From: Rhizobium sp. NLR16a | Lineage (GTDB): Bacteria > Pseudomonadota > Alphaproteobacteria > Rhizobiales > Rhizobiaceae | NCBI RefSeq assembly: GCF_017948245.1 | Contig: NZ_CP072868.1 | Span: 425,414 to 489,413, forward strand | Direction: 5' to 3' | DNA length: 64,000 bases | Shown: positions 20,405 through 30,760 of the stretch, one piece after another | How the letters are laid out: every line of letters starts with the position of its first letter | How positions within the stretch are numbered: position 1 is the first letter of the stretch | Notes under the pieces: generated by a model | What the model was told of the DNA's origin: nothing | Seen by the model: only the letters and a program-made list of their open reading frames with translations | Database searches by the model: none | Made by a program: the position numbers and the translations under genes

Positions 20405-21244
20405 ATGACCGCACGCATGGACAAACGCTTTGCCGCGCTCAAGGCCGAGGGCCGTCCGGCGCTTGTGACCTATTTCATGGGCGGTGATCCTGATTACGAT
20501 ACCTCTCTCGGCATCATGAAGGCACTGCCGGAAGCAGGTTCCGACATCATCGAGCTCGGCATGCCCTTTTCCGATCCGATGGCCGACGGCCCGGCCATCC
20601 AGCTGGCCGGCCAGCGGGCGCTGAAAGGCGGTCAGACGCTGAAGAAGACGCTGCAGCTGGCGGCAGACTTCCGCAAGAGCAACGACGCGACGCCGATCGT
20701 CATGATGGGCTATTACAATCCGATCTACATCTACGGCGTCGAGACGTTCCTGGACGATGCGCTGGCCGCCGGTATCGACGGCCTGATCGTCGTCGACCTG
20801 CCGCCGGAGATGGATGACGAACTCTGCATTCCGGCGATCCGCAAGGGGATCAACTTCATCCGCCTGGCGACGCCGACCACCGACGAAAAGCGCTTGCCCA
20901 CCGTGTTGAAGAACACCTCCGGCTTCGTCTACTACGTCTCGATGAACGGCATCACCGGTTCGGCACTGCCCGATCCGTCGCTGGTTTCCGGCGCCGTCCA
21001 GCGTATCAAGCAGCATACGGAGCTGCCCGTCTGCGTCGGTTTTGGCGTCAAGACGGCGGAACATGCGAAGGTCATCGGCGGCTCGGCCGATGGCGTCGTC
21101 GTCGGTACCGCCATCGTCAACCAGGTCGCGACGAGCTTGACCAGCGATGGCAAGGCGACGGCGGACACGGTTCAGGCGGTCGCAACGCTGGTGCGCGGCC
21201 TTTCCTCGGGAACACGCTCGGCACGCCTTGTTGCTGCCGAATAG
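20405..21244 (+). CDS. trpA: Tryptophan synthase alpha chain
   Basis: TIM-barrel subunit that cleaves indole-3-glycerol phosphate to indole and glyceraldehyde 3-phosphate. Length 279 residues. Catalytic Glu (about 50) is in [12 protein letters not shown] and catalytic Asp (about 61) in MADGP. The phosphate-binding GFGVKTAEH is at about 216-224. It sits three bases after trpB, the usual order trpF-trpB-trpA. Confidence 0.97.
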   Translation: MTARMDKRFAALKAEGRPALVTYFMGGDPDYDTSLGIMKALPEAGSDIIELGMPFSDPMADGPAIQLAGQRALKGGQTLKKTLQLAADFRKSNDATPIVMMGYYNPIYIYGVETFLDDALAAGIDGLIVVDLPPEMDDELCIPAIRKGINFIRLATPTTDEKRLPTVLKNTSGFVYYVSMNGITGSALPDPSLVSGAVQRIKQHTELPVCVGFGVKTAEHAKVIGGSADGVVVGTAIVNQVATSLTSDGKATADTVQAVATLVRGLSSGTRSARLVAAE

Positions 21245-21283
21245 TTTTCCCACATTGGCGCTATTCAACCAGGAGAATTCGAG

Positions 21284-22189
21284 TTGAACTGGATCACCAA
21301 CTACGTTCGCCCGCGGATCAATTCCATGCTGGGCCGTCGCGAAGTGCCGGAGAATCTCTGGATCAAGTGCCCGGAAACGGGCGAGATGGTCTTCCACAAG
21401 GACCTGGAAGGCAATAAGTGGGTGATCCCTGCTTCCGGCTATCACATGAAGATGCCGGCCAAGGCCCGGCTTGCCGACCTTTTCGACAATGGTGAATATG
21501 AATCGCTGCCGCAGCCGAAGGTCGCCCAGGACCCGCTGAAATTTCGCGATTCGAAGAAATACAGCGATCGTCTGCGTGACAGCCGCCTGAAGACCGAGCA
21601 GGAGGACACGATCCTCGCCGGCCTCGGAAAGGTGCAGGGTGTGAAACTCGTGGCCGTCGTGCACGAATTCAACTTCATCGGCGGTTCGCTCGGCATCGCC
21701 GCCGGCGAGGCGATCGTCAAGGCTTTCGAACGTGCGACGTCGGAAAAATGCCCGCTGGTGATGTTCCCGGCTTCCGGCGGTGCGCGCATGCAGGAAGGCA
21801 TTCTCTCGCTGATGCAGCTGCCGCGCACGACCGTTGCCGTCGACTTGCTCAAGGAATCCGGCCAGCCCTACATTGTCGTGTTGACCAACCCGACAACAGG
21901 CGGCGTCACGGCCTCCTATGCCATGCTTGGCGATATTCACCTGGCCGAGCCCGGCGCCGAAATCGGCTTTGCCGGCAAGCGGGTGATCGAGCAGACGCTG
22001 CGTGAAAAGCTGCCGGAAGGCTTCCAGACCTCCGAATATCTGCTGGAACATGGTATGGTCGATATGGTTGTCAAACGTCATGACATTCCGGAAACGCTGG
22101 CGCGCATCCTGAAGATTCTGACGAAGAAGCCCGTCTCGGCAGCCAACGACGTGACTCGTGGAGCGATCGCCTTGGCGGCGAGCGCCTGA
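21284..22189 (+). CDS. accD: Acetyl-CoA carboxylase carboxyltransferase beta subunit
   Basis: Beta subunit of the carboxyltransferase that makes malonyl-CoA for fatty acid synthesis. Length 301 residues. The carboxyltransferase core includes [13 protein letters not shown] and [12 protein letters not shown]. The N-terminal zinc ribbon is degenerate: only one of the four Cys is kept ([10 protein letters not shown], then [10 protein letters not shown]), where E. coli has two CxxC pairs. The start is TTG at 21284 with AGGAG eight bases upstream. It follows trpA and precedes folC, as in other rhizobia. Confidence 0.95.
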   Translation: MNWITNYVRPRINSMLGRREVPENLWIKCPETGEMVFHKDLEGNKWVIPASGYHMKMPAKARLADLFDNGEYESLPQPKVAQDPLKFRDSKKYSDRLRDSRLKTEQEDTILAGLGKVQGVKLVAVVHEFNFIGGSLGIAAGEAIVKAFERATSEKCPLVMFPASGGARMQEGILSLMQLPRTTVAVDLLKESGQPYIVVLTNPTTGGVTASYAMLGDIHLAEPGAEIGFAGKRVIEQTLREKLPEGFQTSEYLLEHGMVDMVVKRHDIPETLARILKILTKKPVSAANDVTRGAIALAASA

Positions 22190-22240
22190 TATCAGGCAAG
22201 CAGGCGGGATGCCGAATTGATACCCAGAGGCCAAACCGCG

Positions 22241-23569
22241 GTGAGTGAGGCAGCGCAGGAGATCGAAAAACTCATGGGATTGCATCCCAAGGGCTTCGAT
22301 CTGTCTCTCGATCGCATCACCCGTCTTCTCGACCAACTCGGCAATCCGCACCGGAAACTGCCGCCGGTCATCCATGTCGCTGGCACCAACGGCAAGGGTT
22401 CGGTCACTGCCTTCAGCCGGGCTCTGCTGGAAGCGGGGGGTTACAGCGCCCACGTCCACACCTCGCCGCATCTCGTCAATTGGCACGAGCGCTATCGCAT
22501 TGGTGTCGCGGGCGGGCGCGGGCAGCTTGTCGACGACGCCGTCTTCGCCGATGCTCTGCGACGGGTGGCCGAGGCCAATGCCGGGCAGCATATCACCGTC
22601 TTCGAAATCCTGACGGCGGTCACCTTCATTCTGTTTTCCGAACACCCGGCCGATGCCGCGATCATCGAAGTCGGTCTCGGCGGCCGTTTCGACGCCACCA
22701 ATGTCATCTCCGATCCGGCTGTGTCCGTCGTCATGCCGATCTCGCTGGATCACCAGCCTTATCTCGGCGACAGGGTGGAACTGATCGCGGCTGAAAAGGC
22801 TGGCATCATGAAGCCCGGACGGCCCGTCGTCATCGGCCATCAGGAATATGATGCGGCGCTCGACGTGCTGATGTCGACGGCCGAGCGACTGCATTGCCCG
22901 AGCGCCGTCTTCGGGCAGGATTTCATGGCGCATGAGGAATATGGACGGCTGGTCTATCAGGACGAGTACGGGCTTGCCGACCTGCCGCTGCCGCGCCTTC
23001 CCGGTCGCCATCAATATGCCAATGCCGCCGCCGCCATCCGCGCTGTCAAGGCCGCCGGCTTCCCCGTCACCGAGACGATGATGGAAAAGGCGATGAATTT
23101 CGTGGAATGGCCGGGCCGGCTGCAGCGCCTCAGCGAGGGCCGGCTGCTATCGCATGCGCCCGCCGGCGCCGAGATCTGGGTCGATGGCGGGCACAATCCC
23201 GGAGCGGGTGAGGTGATCGCCGAAGCCATGGCTAATTTCGAGGAGCGCCAGCCGCGGCCGCTTTTCCTGATCATCGGCATGATCAACACCAAGGACCCGA
23301 TCGGGTATTTCAAGGCCTTTACAGGCTTGGTCGAGAAGGTGTTCTGCGTGCCGATCCGCGGCAGCGAGGCGATGATCGACCCGGTGATATTGTCGAACGC
23401 CGCCTATGATGCCGGTTTGGTCGCCGAACCGATGTCGACGGTCGGCGAGGCGCTGGAAGCGATAAAATCGGCCCTCGACCCGACGGCACTGCCGCCCCGC
23501 ATCCTCATCGGCGGCTCTCTCTATCTCGTCGGCGATGTGCTTGCCGACAACGGCACGCCTCCGAAATAA
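22241..23569 (+). CDS. folC: Folylpolyglutamate synthase / dihydrofolate synthase
   Basis: Adds glutamate to dihydropteroate and folates using ATP. Length 442 residues. The Mur-ligase P-loop VAGTNGKGSV is at about 47-56, with HTSPHLVNWHERYRI following. The catalytic region includes EVGLGGRFDATN. The C-terminal domain has VDGGHNPGA. The GTG at 22241 has AGAGG ten bases upstream. A TTG at 22217 is an alternative giving eight more residues. It is the last gene of the trp-accD-folC run. Confidence 0.94.
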   Translation: MSEAAQEIEKLMGLHPKGFDLSLDRITRLLDQLGNPHRKLPPVIHVAGTNGKGSVTAFSRALLEAGGYSAHVHTSPHLVNWHERYRIGVAGGRGQLVDDAVFADALRRVAEANAGQHITVFEILTAVTFILFSEHPADAAIIEVGLGGRFDATNVISDPAVSVVMPISLDHQPYLGDRVELIAAEKAGIMKPGRPVVIGHQEYDAALDVLMSTAERLHCPSAVFGQDFMAHEEYGRLVYQDEYGLADLPLPRLPGRHQYANAAAAIRAVKAAGFPVTETMMEKAMNFVEWPGRLQRLSEGRLLSHAPAGAEIWVDGGHNPGAGEVIAEAMANFEERQPRPLFLIIGMINTKDPIGYFKAFTGLVEKVFCVPIRGSEAMIDPVILSNAAYDAGLVAEPMSTVGEALEAIKSALDPTALPPRILIGGSLYLVGDVLADNGTPPK

Positions 23570-23577
23570 GCAAATGA

Positions 23578-23603
23578 AAAAGCCCGGTCGAAGCCGGGCT
23601 TTT
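23578..23603. terminator. Bidirectional terminator between folC and trxA
   Basis: The stem AGCCCGG / CCGGGCT, extended by A:T pairs, has the six-base loop TCGAAG. An A-run precedes it and TTTT follows, between the convergent folC and trxA genes. Confidence 0.85.
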
Positions 23604-23627
23604 CATGCAATATAAAGACGATATCGA

Positions 23628-23948
23628 TCAGGCGGCGTTCGAAATCCAGTTCGAAAGAGCTGTCTTCGGCTTGGCGCCGACCGAAATATCGGCCACTTCG
23701 CCGCCCTTGAAGATGGCGAGCGTCGGAATGGAGCGCACGCCGAATTGGGCGGCGAGTTCCGGGTTTTCATCGATATTGAGTTTGGCGACCTTTACCTTGC
23801 CTTCCATCTCGACGGAGATTTCCTCGAGGCTCGGAGCGATCATCTTGCACGGACCGCACCATTCAGCCCAGAAATCGACGACGACGGGTTCTGCGGATTC
23901 CAGAACTTCCGACTGGAAGTTATTGATATCGACTTTCACGGTAGCCAT
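23628..23948 (-). CDS. trxA: Thioredoxin
   Basis: Cytosolic disulfide reductase of 106 residues with the active-site motif WCGPC at 30-34. The conserved cis-Pro is in RSIPTLAIF (about 73-81). The ATG at 23948 has AAGGAG six bases upstream; an earlier in-frame start (23984) would add 12 residues. Gene order folC, trxA, addA is typical of rhizobia. Confidence 0.96.
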   Translation of the reverse strand: MATVKVDINNFQSEVLESAEPVVVDFWAEWCGPCKMIAPSLEEISVEMEGKVKVAKLNIDENPELAAQFGVRSIPTLAIFKGGEVADISVGAKPKTALSNWISNAA

Positions 23949-24023
23949 AGGCTGCTCCTTTGACCGAAGAAGATGTTGAACCACATGTGATGGTGCGGCG
24001 CCAAATTTTCAATGTCCGGTATT

Positions 24024-27000
24024 TCACTTTGTCTTGAGTCCTGCAAGCGCCAAACCGAGCGCCTTTTCGCTCAGCGTATAAAGCGACGCATTCTCGGTAT
24101 AGACGAGCATGCAGTCGATGCGTTTGCCGGGATAGAGCGGCGCCAGGATCTCACGATAGATCGCGAGCTGAGCCTTATGTGCGAAAGGGATCGCCTCCTC
24201 GGTCGAAGGCGGCACCCGATTGGTCTTGTAATCGAGAATGACAACGCGATCGGCAAGCACGGCGAGCCGGTCGGTACGGCCCGAGACCGCATAGCGGCTG
24301 TCTTCGAGCGTCAATGTTCCCATGATCGAAACTTCCGGCTGGGCCTCTGCCCCGAGAACCGGCTGCAAAGCCTGTTCGTCCATGAGTTTCAGAACCGAAT
24401 CGACGAGCCGGCGGCGTTCCGCTTCCGGCCAGAACCGCGCCGCCCGTTCGGCATAACGGCATGCGGCATCGGGTCGTTCTCGAAGCGGAATTTCTGGAAG
24501 CGCCTGCAGCATGCGATGGATCAGTCTGCCCTTTTCCAGTGAACGATCGCTGCGCTCCTTCTCCCCGAACAGCGGCGAAGCGACAAACAAGCTGCCCTCG
24601 TCTTCGTCGATGATCGTCCCGATACCGGACGGGCTGAGGGGGCGGGGCAGCTCAGCCTGTGGTGGCAATGGCCGCAATAGGCCTTCCGGCAACGCCTGCT
24701 GACGGTCGCGCGCCTCGTTGCGTTCGATACGCTCGAAGCGCCGCTCCACCCGCGGCACGCGCCATCGGATACCCGGCCATTCCCCGTCAGGGCCGGAGAA
24801 GGTGGCCGCCTCCACATGCGGATGGCCTTCGCTGAGCGCAGTGGAGATCATCGTGTGCCAGGTATCGTTATTGACACGAACGCCACGATAGCCGCAGACG
24901 ACCAGCCGGTCGGCAGCCCGCGTCATGGCGACATAAAGCAGCCGGCGATACTCCTCTTCCGCCAGCATCTGGATCCGCGTTGCATCGTTTTGCGTCAGCG
25001 AATTGGCGAGGTCCGAGACGGGAACCCAGGCCGGCAGCGGCGGCTCGTCGGGGTCGGTTTCGATCAGGCGAAGTTTCGGCAGATGCGTATGCGTGAAGGG
25101 CTTGGAGCCGCCGTCGACGAGGAAGACGATTGGTGCTTCAAGACCCTTGGAGGCATGCACGGTCATGATCCTGACCTCGTTGCGCCCCTTGTCCTGCTCA
25201 CGCTTCACCTCCGGCGCTTCAAGCTCCAGCATTGAGATGAAGGATTGCAGCCCGGGTAGGCCGGAGTTCTCGTGGTCGAGGGTGAAGGTCAGGAATTCGT
25301 CGAGAATATCGCTGACCTCGGTGCCGAGACGGGCAAGGAATTGCCGCCGCCCGCCATGGCTGCCCAGCACCCGCGCATAGAAATCATGGACCGACAGATG
25401 TCGCGACTGCCGCAGAAACAGCTCCAGCCTTTCGACGGCGGCACGGAAACGTTCGGTGCCGTCGGCCGCAAACCTCTTGAGATGGCTCCAGACGCTCTCG
25501 TTGTCGCCCCGCAGGCCGGCGATTGCAAAGATATCGTCCTCGGAAAGATCGAAAAGCGGGCTCTTCAGCACCGCAGCGAGCGAAAGGTCGTCCTCCGGCA
25601 GAAGCAGGAAACGGCCGAGCGCCAGCAGATCCTGGACGGCGATATGGCTGGTCAGCGTCAGTCGGTCGGCGCCGGCCACGGGAATGTCGCCGCGGCGCTT
25701 CAAGGCGCGGGTCAAGGCATTGACGAAGGCGTCGCGCTTGCGCACCAGAACGAGGATGTCGCCGGCTTCGATGAGCCGCTCCCTGCCTTTGTCGACGATC
25801 GTTTCACGGCCGACGAGGGTGCCGATCGCATGGGCGATCCGCCGCGCGAGGATTGCGGCCGGCGCACTTTCCGGCGTCGCATCGAAGGGCGCCGTCCAAT
25901 CCTCTTCCTTCACCACCGCCTCAGGCGCGACCATCTCCCAGAGGTCGACGGCGCCAGGATGTCCGATCCGGCTGGATCGATGCACGACCGGTTCGCCGAC
26001 CGCGCTCAGACCCCGCGCATTATCCGATATCCTGAAGATCTGGTCGACGGCCTCGAGTACGTCGGCGGTCGAGCGAAAGGAGAGCGGCAGCCGTACGGAG
26101 GAAAAGCTCTGCCCGCTGTCGGAGACCCGCCGCCGCGTCCGGTCGCTCTCTTCGGAAAAACGCTCGGGCCGCGCCCCCTGAAAGGAGTAGATCGACTGCT
26201 TCTCGTCGCCGACGGCAAAGAGCGTGCGTACGACTGGCCGGGCGCTCTCGCCGGAAAAGAAATCCTCGGCGAGCGACTGGATGACGCTCCATTGGATCGG
26301 GCTGGTATCCTGTGCCTCGTCGACGAGGATATGATCGATACCCCGGTCGAGCTTGTAATGGATCCAGGGACCGACGCCACTCTTTGTCAGCAGGTCGGCG
26401 GTGCGGGTGATCAGGTCTTCGAAATCCAGTTGGCTGCGTTGCTTCTTCAACTCCTCGTAATCATGGTTCAGCCGACCGGCGAGCACCAGCGCGGCCTGCG
26501 TGGCGCCGAACATTCGCATCGTTTTCAACCGATCACGGCTTGCCGCGACATGCGCGCGGGCGACGGCGATGGCGCGCGCCAGTTGCGGTGCTTCCGCAAG
26601 CATGGCCTTGACCAGGAACTGCGTCTCCGATTTCGGCTCGCCCTTCGCCGTCAGGAAGATTTTCTCCAGCATTTCGGCGCGCCTGGCGTCATCGCGCTCC
26701 CGGCCGGCGAGCCTGAGGCCATAAGCAACTTCCTGCGCCTTGGCGCCGCCTTTCTGGTCGGCAAGCGACAGATAAAGCTCCAGCATGCCGCCCGAAAGCT
26801 CCGGCAACGGCCAATATTGCGCCGCGATCCGGCTTTCCGTATCGCCGGCGGCAAGGCCGAGCCTGTTGCGCAGCACTGCCTCCACGCCGCCGCGTCGCTC
26901 GGCAGCCGCGGTGAAGCGGCGAATGGCGTTGCGGTTGGCGATGATGTCGGCGAGCAGGTTCTCCAGCCCGGATTCGTCGCCGAGATTGAGCACATAGGCG

Positions 27001-27569
27001 AAAGCCTCGGCAAGGGCGCTGCCTTCTTCCGGCGCGGTCGCCGTCAGCAGCGCCCGGCGTGCATCGGAAAGCAGCGCCGCCGCCGCGCGATCGTCGAGGA
27101 CCGAAAAATGCCCGGCAACATTGGCCTCCAGCGGGAATTGGTGCAGCAGCGCTTCGCAAAAGGCATGGATCGTCTGGATCTTCAACCCGCCCGGCGTTTC
27201 CAGCGCCTTGGCAAACAGCCGGCGCGCCTCGGCGAGCTTCAGCGCATCGGGCGCCGTCCCCTCGATCTGCATGATCCGCCGGCCGAGCTCTTCGTCGTCG
27301 AGCACCACCCAGTCCGCCAGCCGTTCGAAGACGCGATTCGACATTTCAGAGGCCGCGGCCTTGGTATAGGTCAGGCAGAGAATGGCGGAAGGCCGCGCGC
27401 CGGCAAGCAGCAGACGAATGACGCGCTGGGTCAGGACATGCGTCTTGCCGGAACCGGCATTGGCCGAAACCCATGCCGAGCGCTGGGGGTCGGAGGCGAT
27501 CGCCTGTTGAATCGTGGTCCAGCCGATCCAGGCGCCGGGATCGTCGTCATTCGGAAGAGCGTCACTCAT
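24024..27569 (-). CDS. addA: AddA helicase-nuclease (double-strand break repair)
   Basis: UvrD-like helicase/nuclease subunit of AddAB, the RecBCD counterpart. It resects double-strand breaks for RecA loading. Length 1181 residues. The helicase P-loop NAGSGKTHVL is at about 37-46 and motif II is LVDEAQDTSP. The C-terminal RecB-like nuclease motif is RTDRLAVLADRVVILDYKTN, with its Asp and the DYK triplet intact. The ATG at 27569 overlaps the end of addB by eight bases. A further in-frame start at 27647 lies inside addB and is unlikely. Confidence 0.95.
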   Translation of the reverse strand: MSDALPNDDDPGAWIGWTTIQQAIASDPQRSAWVSANAGSGKTHVLTQRVIRLLLAGARPSAILCLTYTKAAASEMSNRVFERLADWVVLDDEELGRRIMQIEGTAPDALKLAEARRLFAKALETPGGLKIQTIHAFCEALLHQFPLEANVAGHFSVLDDRAAAALLSDARRALLTATAPEEGSALAEAFAYVLNLGDESGLENLLADIIANRNAIRRFTAAAERRGGVEAVLRNRLGLAAGDTESRIAAQYWPLPELSGGMLELYLSLADQKGGAKAQEVAYGLRLAGRERDDARRAEMLEKIFLTAKGEPKSETQFLVKAMLAEAPQLARAIAVARAHVAASRDRLKTMRMFGATQAALVLAGRLNHDYEELKKQRSQLDFEDLITRTADLLTKSGVGPWIHYKLDRGIDHILVDEAQDTSPIQWSVIQSLAEDFFSGESARPVVRTLFAVGDEKQSIYSFQGARPERFSEESDRTRRRVSDSGQSFSSVRLPLSFRSTADVLEAVDQIFRISDNARGLSAVGEPVVHRSSRIGHPGAVDLWEMVAPEAVVKEEDWTAPFDATPESAPAAILARRIAHAIGTLVGRETIVDKGRERLIEAGDILVLVRKRDAFVNALTRALKRRGDIPVAGADRLTLTSHIAVQDLLALGRFLLLPEDDLSLAAVLKSPLFDLSEDDIFAIAGLRGDNESVWSHLKRFAADGTERFRAAVERLELFLRQSRHLSVHDFYARVLGSHGGRRQFLARLGTEVSDILDEFLTFTLDHENSGLPGLQSFISMLELEAPEVKREQDKGRNEVRIMTVHASKGLEAPIVFLVDGGSKPFTHTHLPKLRLIETDPDEPPLPAWVPVSDLANSLTQNDATRIQMLAEEEYRRLLYVAMTRAADRLVVCGYRGVRVNNDTWHTMISTALSEGHPHVEAATFSGPDGEWPGIRWRVPRVERRFERIERNEARDRQQALPEGLLRPLPPQAELPRPLSPSGIGTIIDEDEGSLFVASPLFGEKERSDRSLEKGRLIHRMLQALPEIPLRERPDAACRYAERAARFWPEAERRRLVDSVLKLMDEQALQPVLGAEAQPEVSIMGTLTLEDSRYAVSGRTDRLAVLADRVVILDYKTNRVPPSTEEAIPFAHKAQLAIYREILAPLYPGKRIDCMLVYTENASLYTLSEKALGLALAGLKTK

Positions 27570-30500
27570 CGCCGCCGCCTTCCTCAGTCTCAGCCGTGGA
27601 CCATTCGGAGACGCGGGCGAGATGATCGTAGTCGCCGCCGAAATCAAACTGCTGCGCCGGGATGAGCCGCGAGGTAAAGCCCTTTTCGCCGGACTGCAGC
27701 AAACTGACGAACTTGATCAGCTGGTCGATCGATTCTCCGGCAAGGTCCATCGCCGATTTCGCCTTGTCGCTGCGGGCCGCGTTTTCGTTGTTCACCGTAT
27801 CGACCTGGAAGCGACGTCCCGGTCGCAGGCGAACATAGAGCAGATCCTGCGGCACAAGACTGCCGGCATCGCGGAAGGCGCCGGCGCTCAAAGCCGCCGC
27901 TTCCAGGGCGAGCTGCGGATCGAGAAGCGCGCGTGCCTGTGTCGGTGAGGGATTGTAGCCGGTCTTGTAGTCGATGATATCGGCCGCCCCCGGTCCTGTA
28001 ATATCGATCCGGTCCGCAACGCCGTTCAGCCGGATATTGATCGCCTCCAGCTCCACGCCGCCGCGTACTTCCGTCAGCGTCCTGCGGATGCCGGGACGTC
28101 GTCCGGCCTCCCATTCGAGGAAGGCACGGGCCACTTCGCGAAAGCGCGGCCGCCAGACGGCATCGATATGCGGTGGCAGCTTCTCCATGTCGAAAAGCTC
28201 GTTAAGGATCCGCTCCATCGCCGCTGCCGCCGCCGGCGTGCCGGCCACATGGGCCCCGCGGACGAACCGGTCGATGATCGTGTGATAGAGCGTTCCGCGT
28301 TCGGCCGCTCCCGGGTCGCGGTTGAACGCGTCCACCGGATCGAGCCGCAGGATGCGGCGGGCATAGATCGCATAGGGATCGCGGCGCAGCCGTCCGACCT
28401 CGCTGAAGGAATAGGACTTCGGCTGCAGCGCCAGCGGCGGTGTCGGCGAGGGCCGCTGCGCCGGTGCCTGGGCGTCTCCCCGATCGATCAGACCAGCCCA
28501 TTGCAGGTACCGGTTACCGCGCTCCCTCAATGCCGCTTGAAAGGTCCCTCCGCCGAGCGCCAGCAGCCGCTGCAGCCAGCGTGAGGCGACGGTCGGCGTC
28601 GAACCTTGGCGCAGCGCTCTCGAATAGATCAGGTGGCGGGTGCCGTTCGCCATCTCGAAATCATGCGCTAGCTGCCCGATGCGCCGCTCCGGCGGTTCGA
28701 GCCCGATCTCCGTCTTCATCATACGTGGAATGAAGGGATTGTTCGCGCTCTGCCCTGGCCAGGAGCCTTCGTTCAACCCGCCGAGAATGAGCGTGTCGAC
28801 GCTCTGCAGGCGGGCTTCGAGCGTGCCGAAGATGAAGAGGCGGGGATGGCTGAGCGCCCGCGGCTTCACCGCATGGCCGGCGGCAAGTGCTGCCATGATG
28901 TCGATCCATTGCGGTCCGTCGGCCTCCATCTGGCCGTCCGTGTCTATGACTTCGCTGAGGAGTGAGGCGAGGGCGTCCCCTGCCTCGTGTGCCCAGAGAT
29001 CGGCAAGATTGCCGTGCGGATCTGCCGCGACCGCTTCGAGCGAACGGCCGGTCCGCTCCGCCCATTCCGACAGCGTGAAACTTGCTGTCTTGCCGCGCTC
29101 CTCCGGCCGGTGCCGGACCAGCGCGGAAGCAAGAGGCTCGGTTGCGCGGGTGACCCGGCGCGCAAGTTCGGATGCGGTCTCGACGGCCTCGGCTGGCAGC
29201 GTCTTGCGCCATTGCGGCGCGTGTCGGTCGAGGACCTGTTCGCCGAGCTGCTGGCTCAGGAGCAATTCAAGTGCGTTGATATCCACCTCCGCCACCCCGC
29301 CGCGCAGCGCCAGCAGTTCGAGCGCTTCGGTCGCGGAAATCAAGGCGTCGCGTTCGAGGCCGAAGCGGGCCAGCGGATGTTTGAGCAGCGAAACGATCGC
29401 CACCGGATCACCCGGCCGAAGCGCCGCCTCCAGCAGCAGCTGTAGCAGCGTGCCCTGCGGGGTCGCCGAAAGCGGTGTGCCGGCCGAATCGTCGGCGAGA
29501 ATCCCGAAGCGGGAGAGCTCGGCCATCACCCGACGGGCGAGATTGCGGTCTGGCGTAATCAGCGCAGCCCGGCTTTCGCCATCCTGTCCCTGCCTTTCCA
29601 GTGCAAGCCTGAGCGCGATGGCAATCGCGGTTGCTTCCTCGCGCTCATTGGCGGCTTCGATCAGCGAAACATCGCCGAAGGCCGAAGTCAGCGCTCCCTC
29701 GGGTAGCGAGCTCTTCCAGGCCCCCCAGTCGCTGGTCGCCTCTGCCGGGGCGAGCGCGCGCGACAGGATTTCGGCGCGCCGGTTAAGATCGGCCTCTGGT
29801 CTCCCCAGGAGGCTGACGTCGGCTCGTGTCAGCCTCAGCCTTTTCAGCAGCAAGGACAGGCCATATTGCGGATGGCTCCGGCTGGCCGGATTGGCATGCT
29901 GGCCTGGCGCCGGTTCCGGCGCCACCATTTGCCAATGCCTGTCGGGCATGGACAGATCGAGGCCGGGAAGGACGATCACGCCTTCGGGCAGATTGGCAAC
30001 GGCGGCGATGAGATCGGCCGTGGCAGGAACCGAACCCGTCGAACCGGCAATGATAATCGGCCCGGCCGGCTTCGCCGCCGAAATCCTGGCTGCTTCGGCC
30101 CGCAGAATTGCGTTCCTGTGCCGCGCCGGCGAGGACTTGCCGAGCTCGGAAAGCCGCTCCGGCCAAAAGGCGCTGGCGATCTGGAGGAACTCCGCCGTCA
30201 GCTGCCACCAGGCGGCGTAGTCGCCAGTGTCGAGTTTCGACAGTTCCGACCAGTCAAGATCCTCGGTTTCGATGGAATCGATCAGCTCCGCGAGGTTGCG
30301 GGCGAGCCAGATCGCATCTGCCGGGCTGGCCGGCGCAACGAGCGGCGAGTCGGAATGGATATGGCGGACGATCTCCGGCAGCTTGTTTCGCCAGGCAAGG
30401 ATCAGCCGCGCCAGTTCCAGGAGCCGGGCGGTATTCGACAGCGGCTGGGCGAGATCGATCGTCGCCGGCAGCGCCTCTTCGAAATATCCGCTGTCGTCAT

Positions 30501-30756
30501 CGGTTTCGCCGAGAGGACGGATCACCGGCAGGATCGCCGAGCGGCCGCCGAGCAGGTCGACGAATTCTGAGCGCAGCACGCGCACGGCGCGCCGGGTCGG
30601 CAGGTAGATCGTCACCCTGGCGAGCGACAGCGGATCATCGGACTCATGCCGAAAGAGCGGCGTCAGGCGTCCGTCGCAAAGCGTCGTCGCCAGCGTTTTC
30701 AGGAAGGGCAGGCCCGCCGGGATCGTCAGGATGCGTGGCTGGTGCCGGTCCGCCAT
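27562..30756 (-). CDS. addB: AddB, alphaproteobacterial type
   Basis: Second subunit of AddAB, 1064 residues. The C-terminal nuclease domain carries GVADRIDITGPGAADIIDYK (about 935-954) with the Asp and the DYK triplet. The N-terminal helicase-like half has no Walker A motif in the usual place; the nearest stretch is AGSTGSVPAT (about 236). The whole protein has a single Cys (residue 27), so the four-Cys iron-sulfur clamp of Bacillus AddB is absent. It is translated just upstream of addA with an eight-base overlap. Confidence 0.93.
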   Translation of the reverse strand: MADRHQPRILTIPAGLPFLKTLATTLCDGRLTPLFRHESDDPLSLARVTIYLPTRRAVRVLRSEFVDLLGGRSAILPVIRPLGETDDDSGYFEEALPATIDLAQPLSNTARLLELARLILAWRNKLPEIVRHIHSDSPLVAPASPADAIWLARNLAELIDSIETEDLDWSELSKLDTGDYAAWWQLTAEFLQIASAFWPERLSELGKSSPARHRNAILRAEAARISAAKPAGPIIIAGSTGSVPATADLIAAVANLPEGVIVLPGLDLSMPDRHWQMVAPEPAPGQHANPASRSHPQYGLSLLLKRLRLTRADVSLLGRPEADLNRRAEILSRALAPAEATSDWGAWKSSLPEGALTSAFGDVSLIEAANEREEATAIAIALRLALERQGQDGESRAALITPDRNLARRVMAELSRFGILADDSAGTPLSATPQGTLLQLLLEAALRPGDPVAIVSLLKHPLARFGLERDALISATEALELLALRGGVAEVDINALELLLSQQLGEQVLDRHAPQWRKTLPAEAVETASELARRVTRATEPLASALVRHRPEERGKTASFTLSEWAERTGRSLEAVAADPHGNLADLWAHEAGDALASLLSEVIDTDGQMEADGPQWIDIMAALAAGHAVKPRALSHPRLFIFGTLEARLQSVDTLILGGLNEGSWPGQSANNPFIPRMMKTEIGLEPPERRIGQLAHDFEMANGTRHLIYSRALRQGSTPTVASRWLQRLLALGGGTFQAALRERGNRYLQWAGLIDRGDAQAPAQRPSPTPPLALQPKSYSFSEVGRLRRDPYAIYARRILRLDPVDAFNRDPGAAERGTLYHTIIDRFVRGAHVAGTPAAAAAMERILNELFDMEKLPPHIDAVWRPRFREVARAFLEWEAGRRPGIRRTLTEVRGGVELEAINIRLNGVADRIDITGPGAADIIDYKTGYNPSPTQARALLDPQLALEAAALSAGAFRDAGSLVPQDLLYVRLRPGRRFQVDTVNNENAARSDKAKSAMDLAGESIDQLIKFVSLLQSGEKGFTSRLIPAQQFDFGGDYDHLARVSEWSTAETEEGGGDE

Positions 30757-30760
30757 GAGC

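Noticed and set aside
18992..23014. A 1,340-codon open frame on the minus strand across trpF-trpB-trpA-accD-folC
   Set aside because: It is antisense to five clear enzyme genes, has no recognisable domain, and is expected from high-GC codon use in the real genes.
25272..27665. A long plus-strand open frame of about 797 codons inside addA
   Set aside because: It mirrors the codon pattern of addA on the other strand and its protein is low-complexity with no family resemblance.
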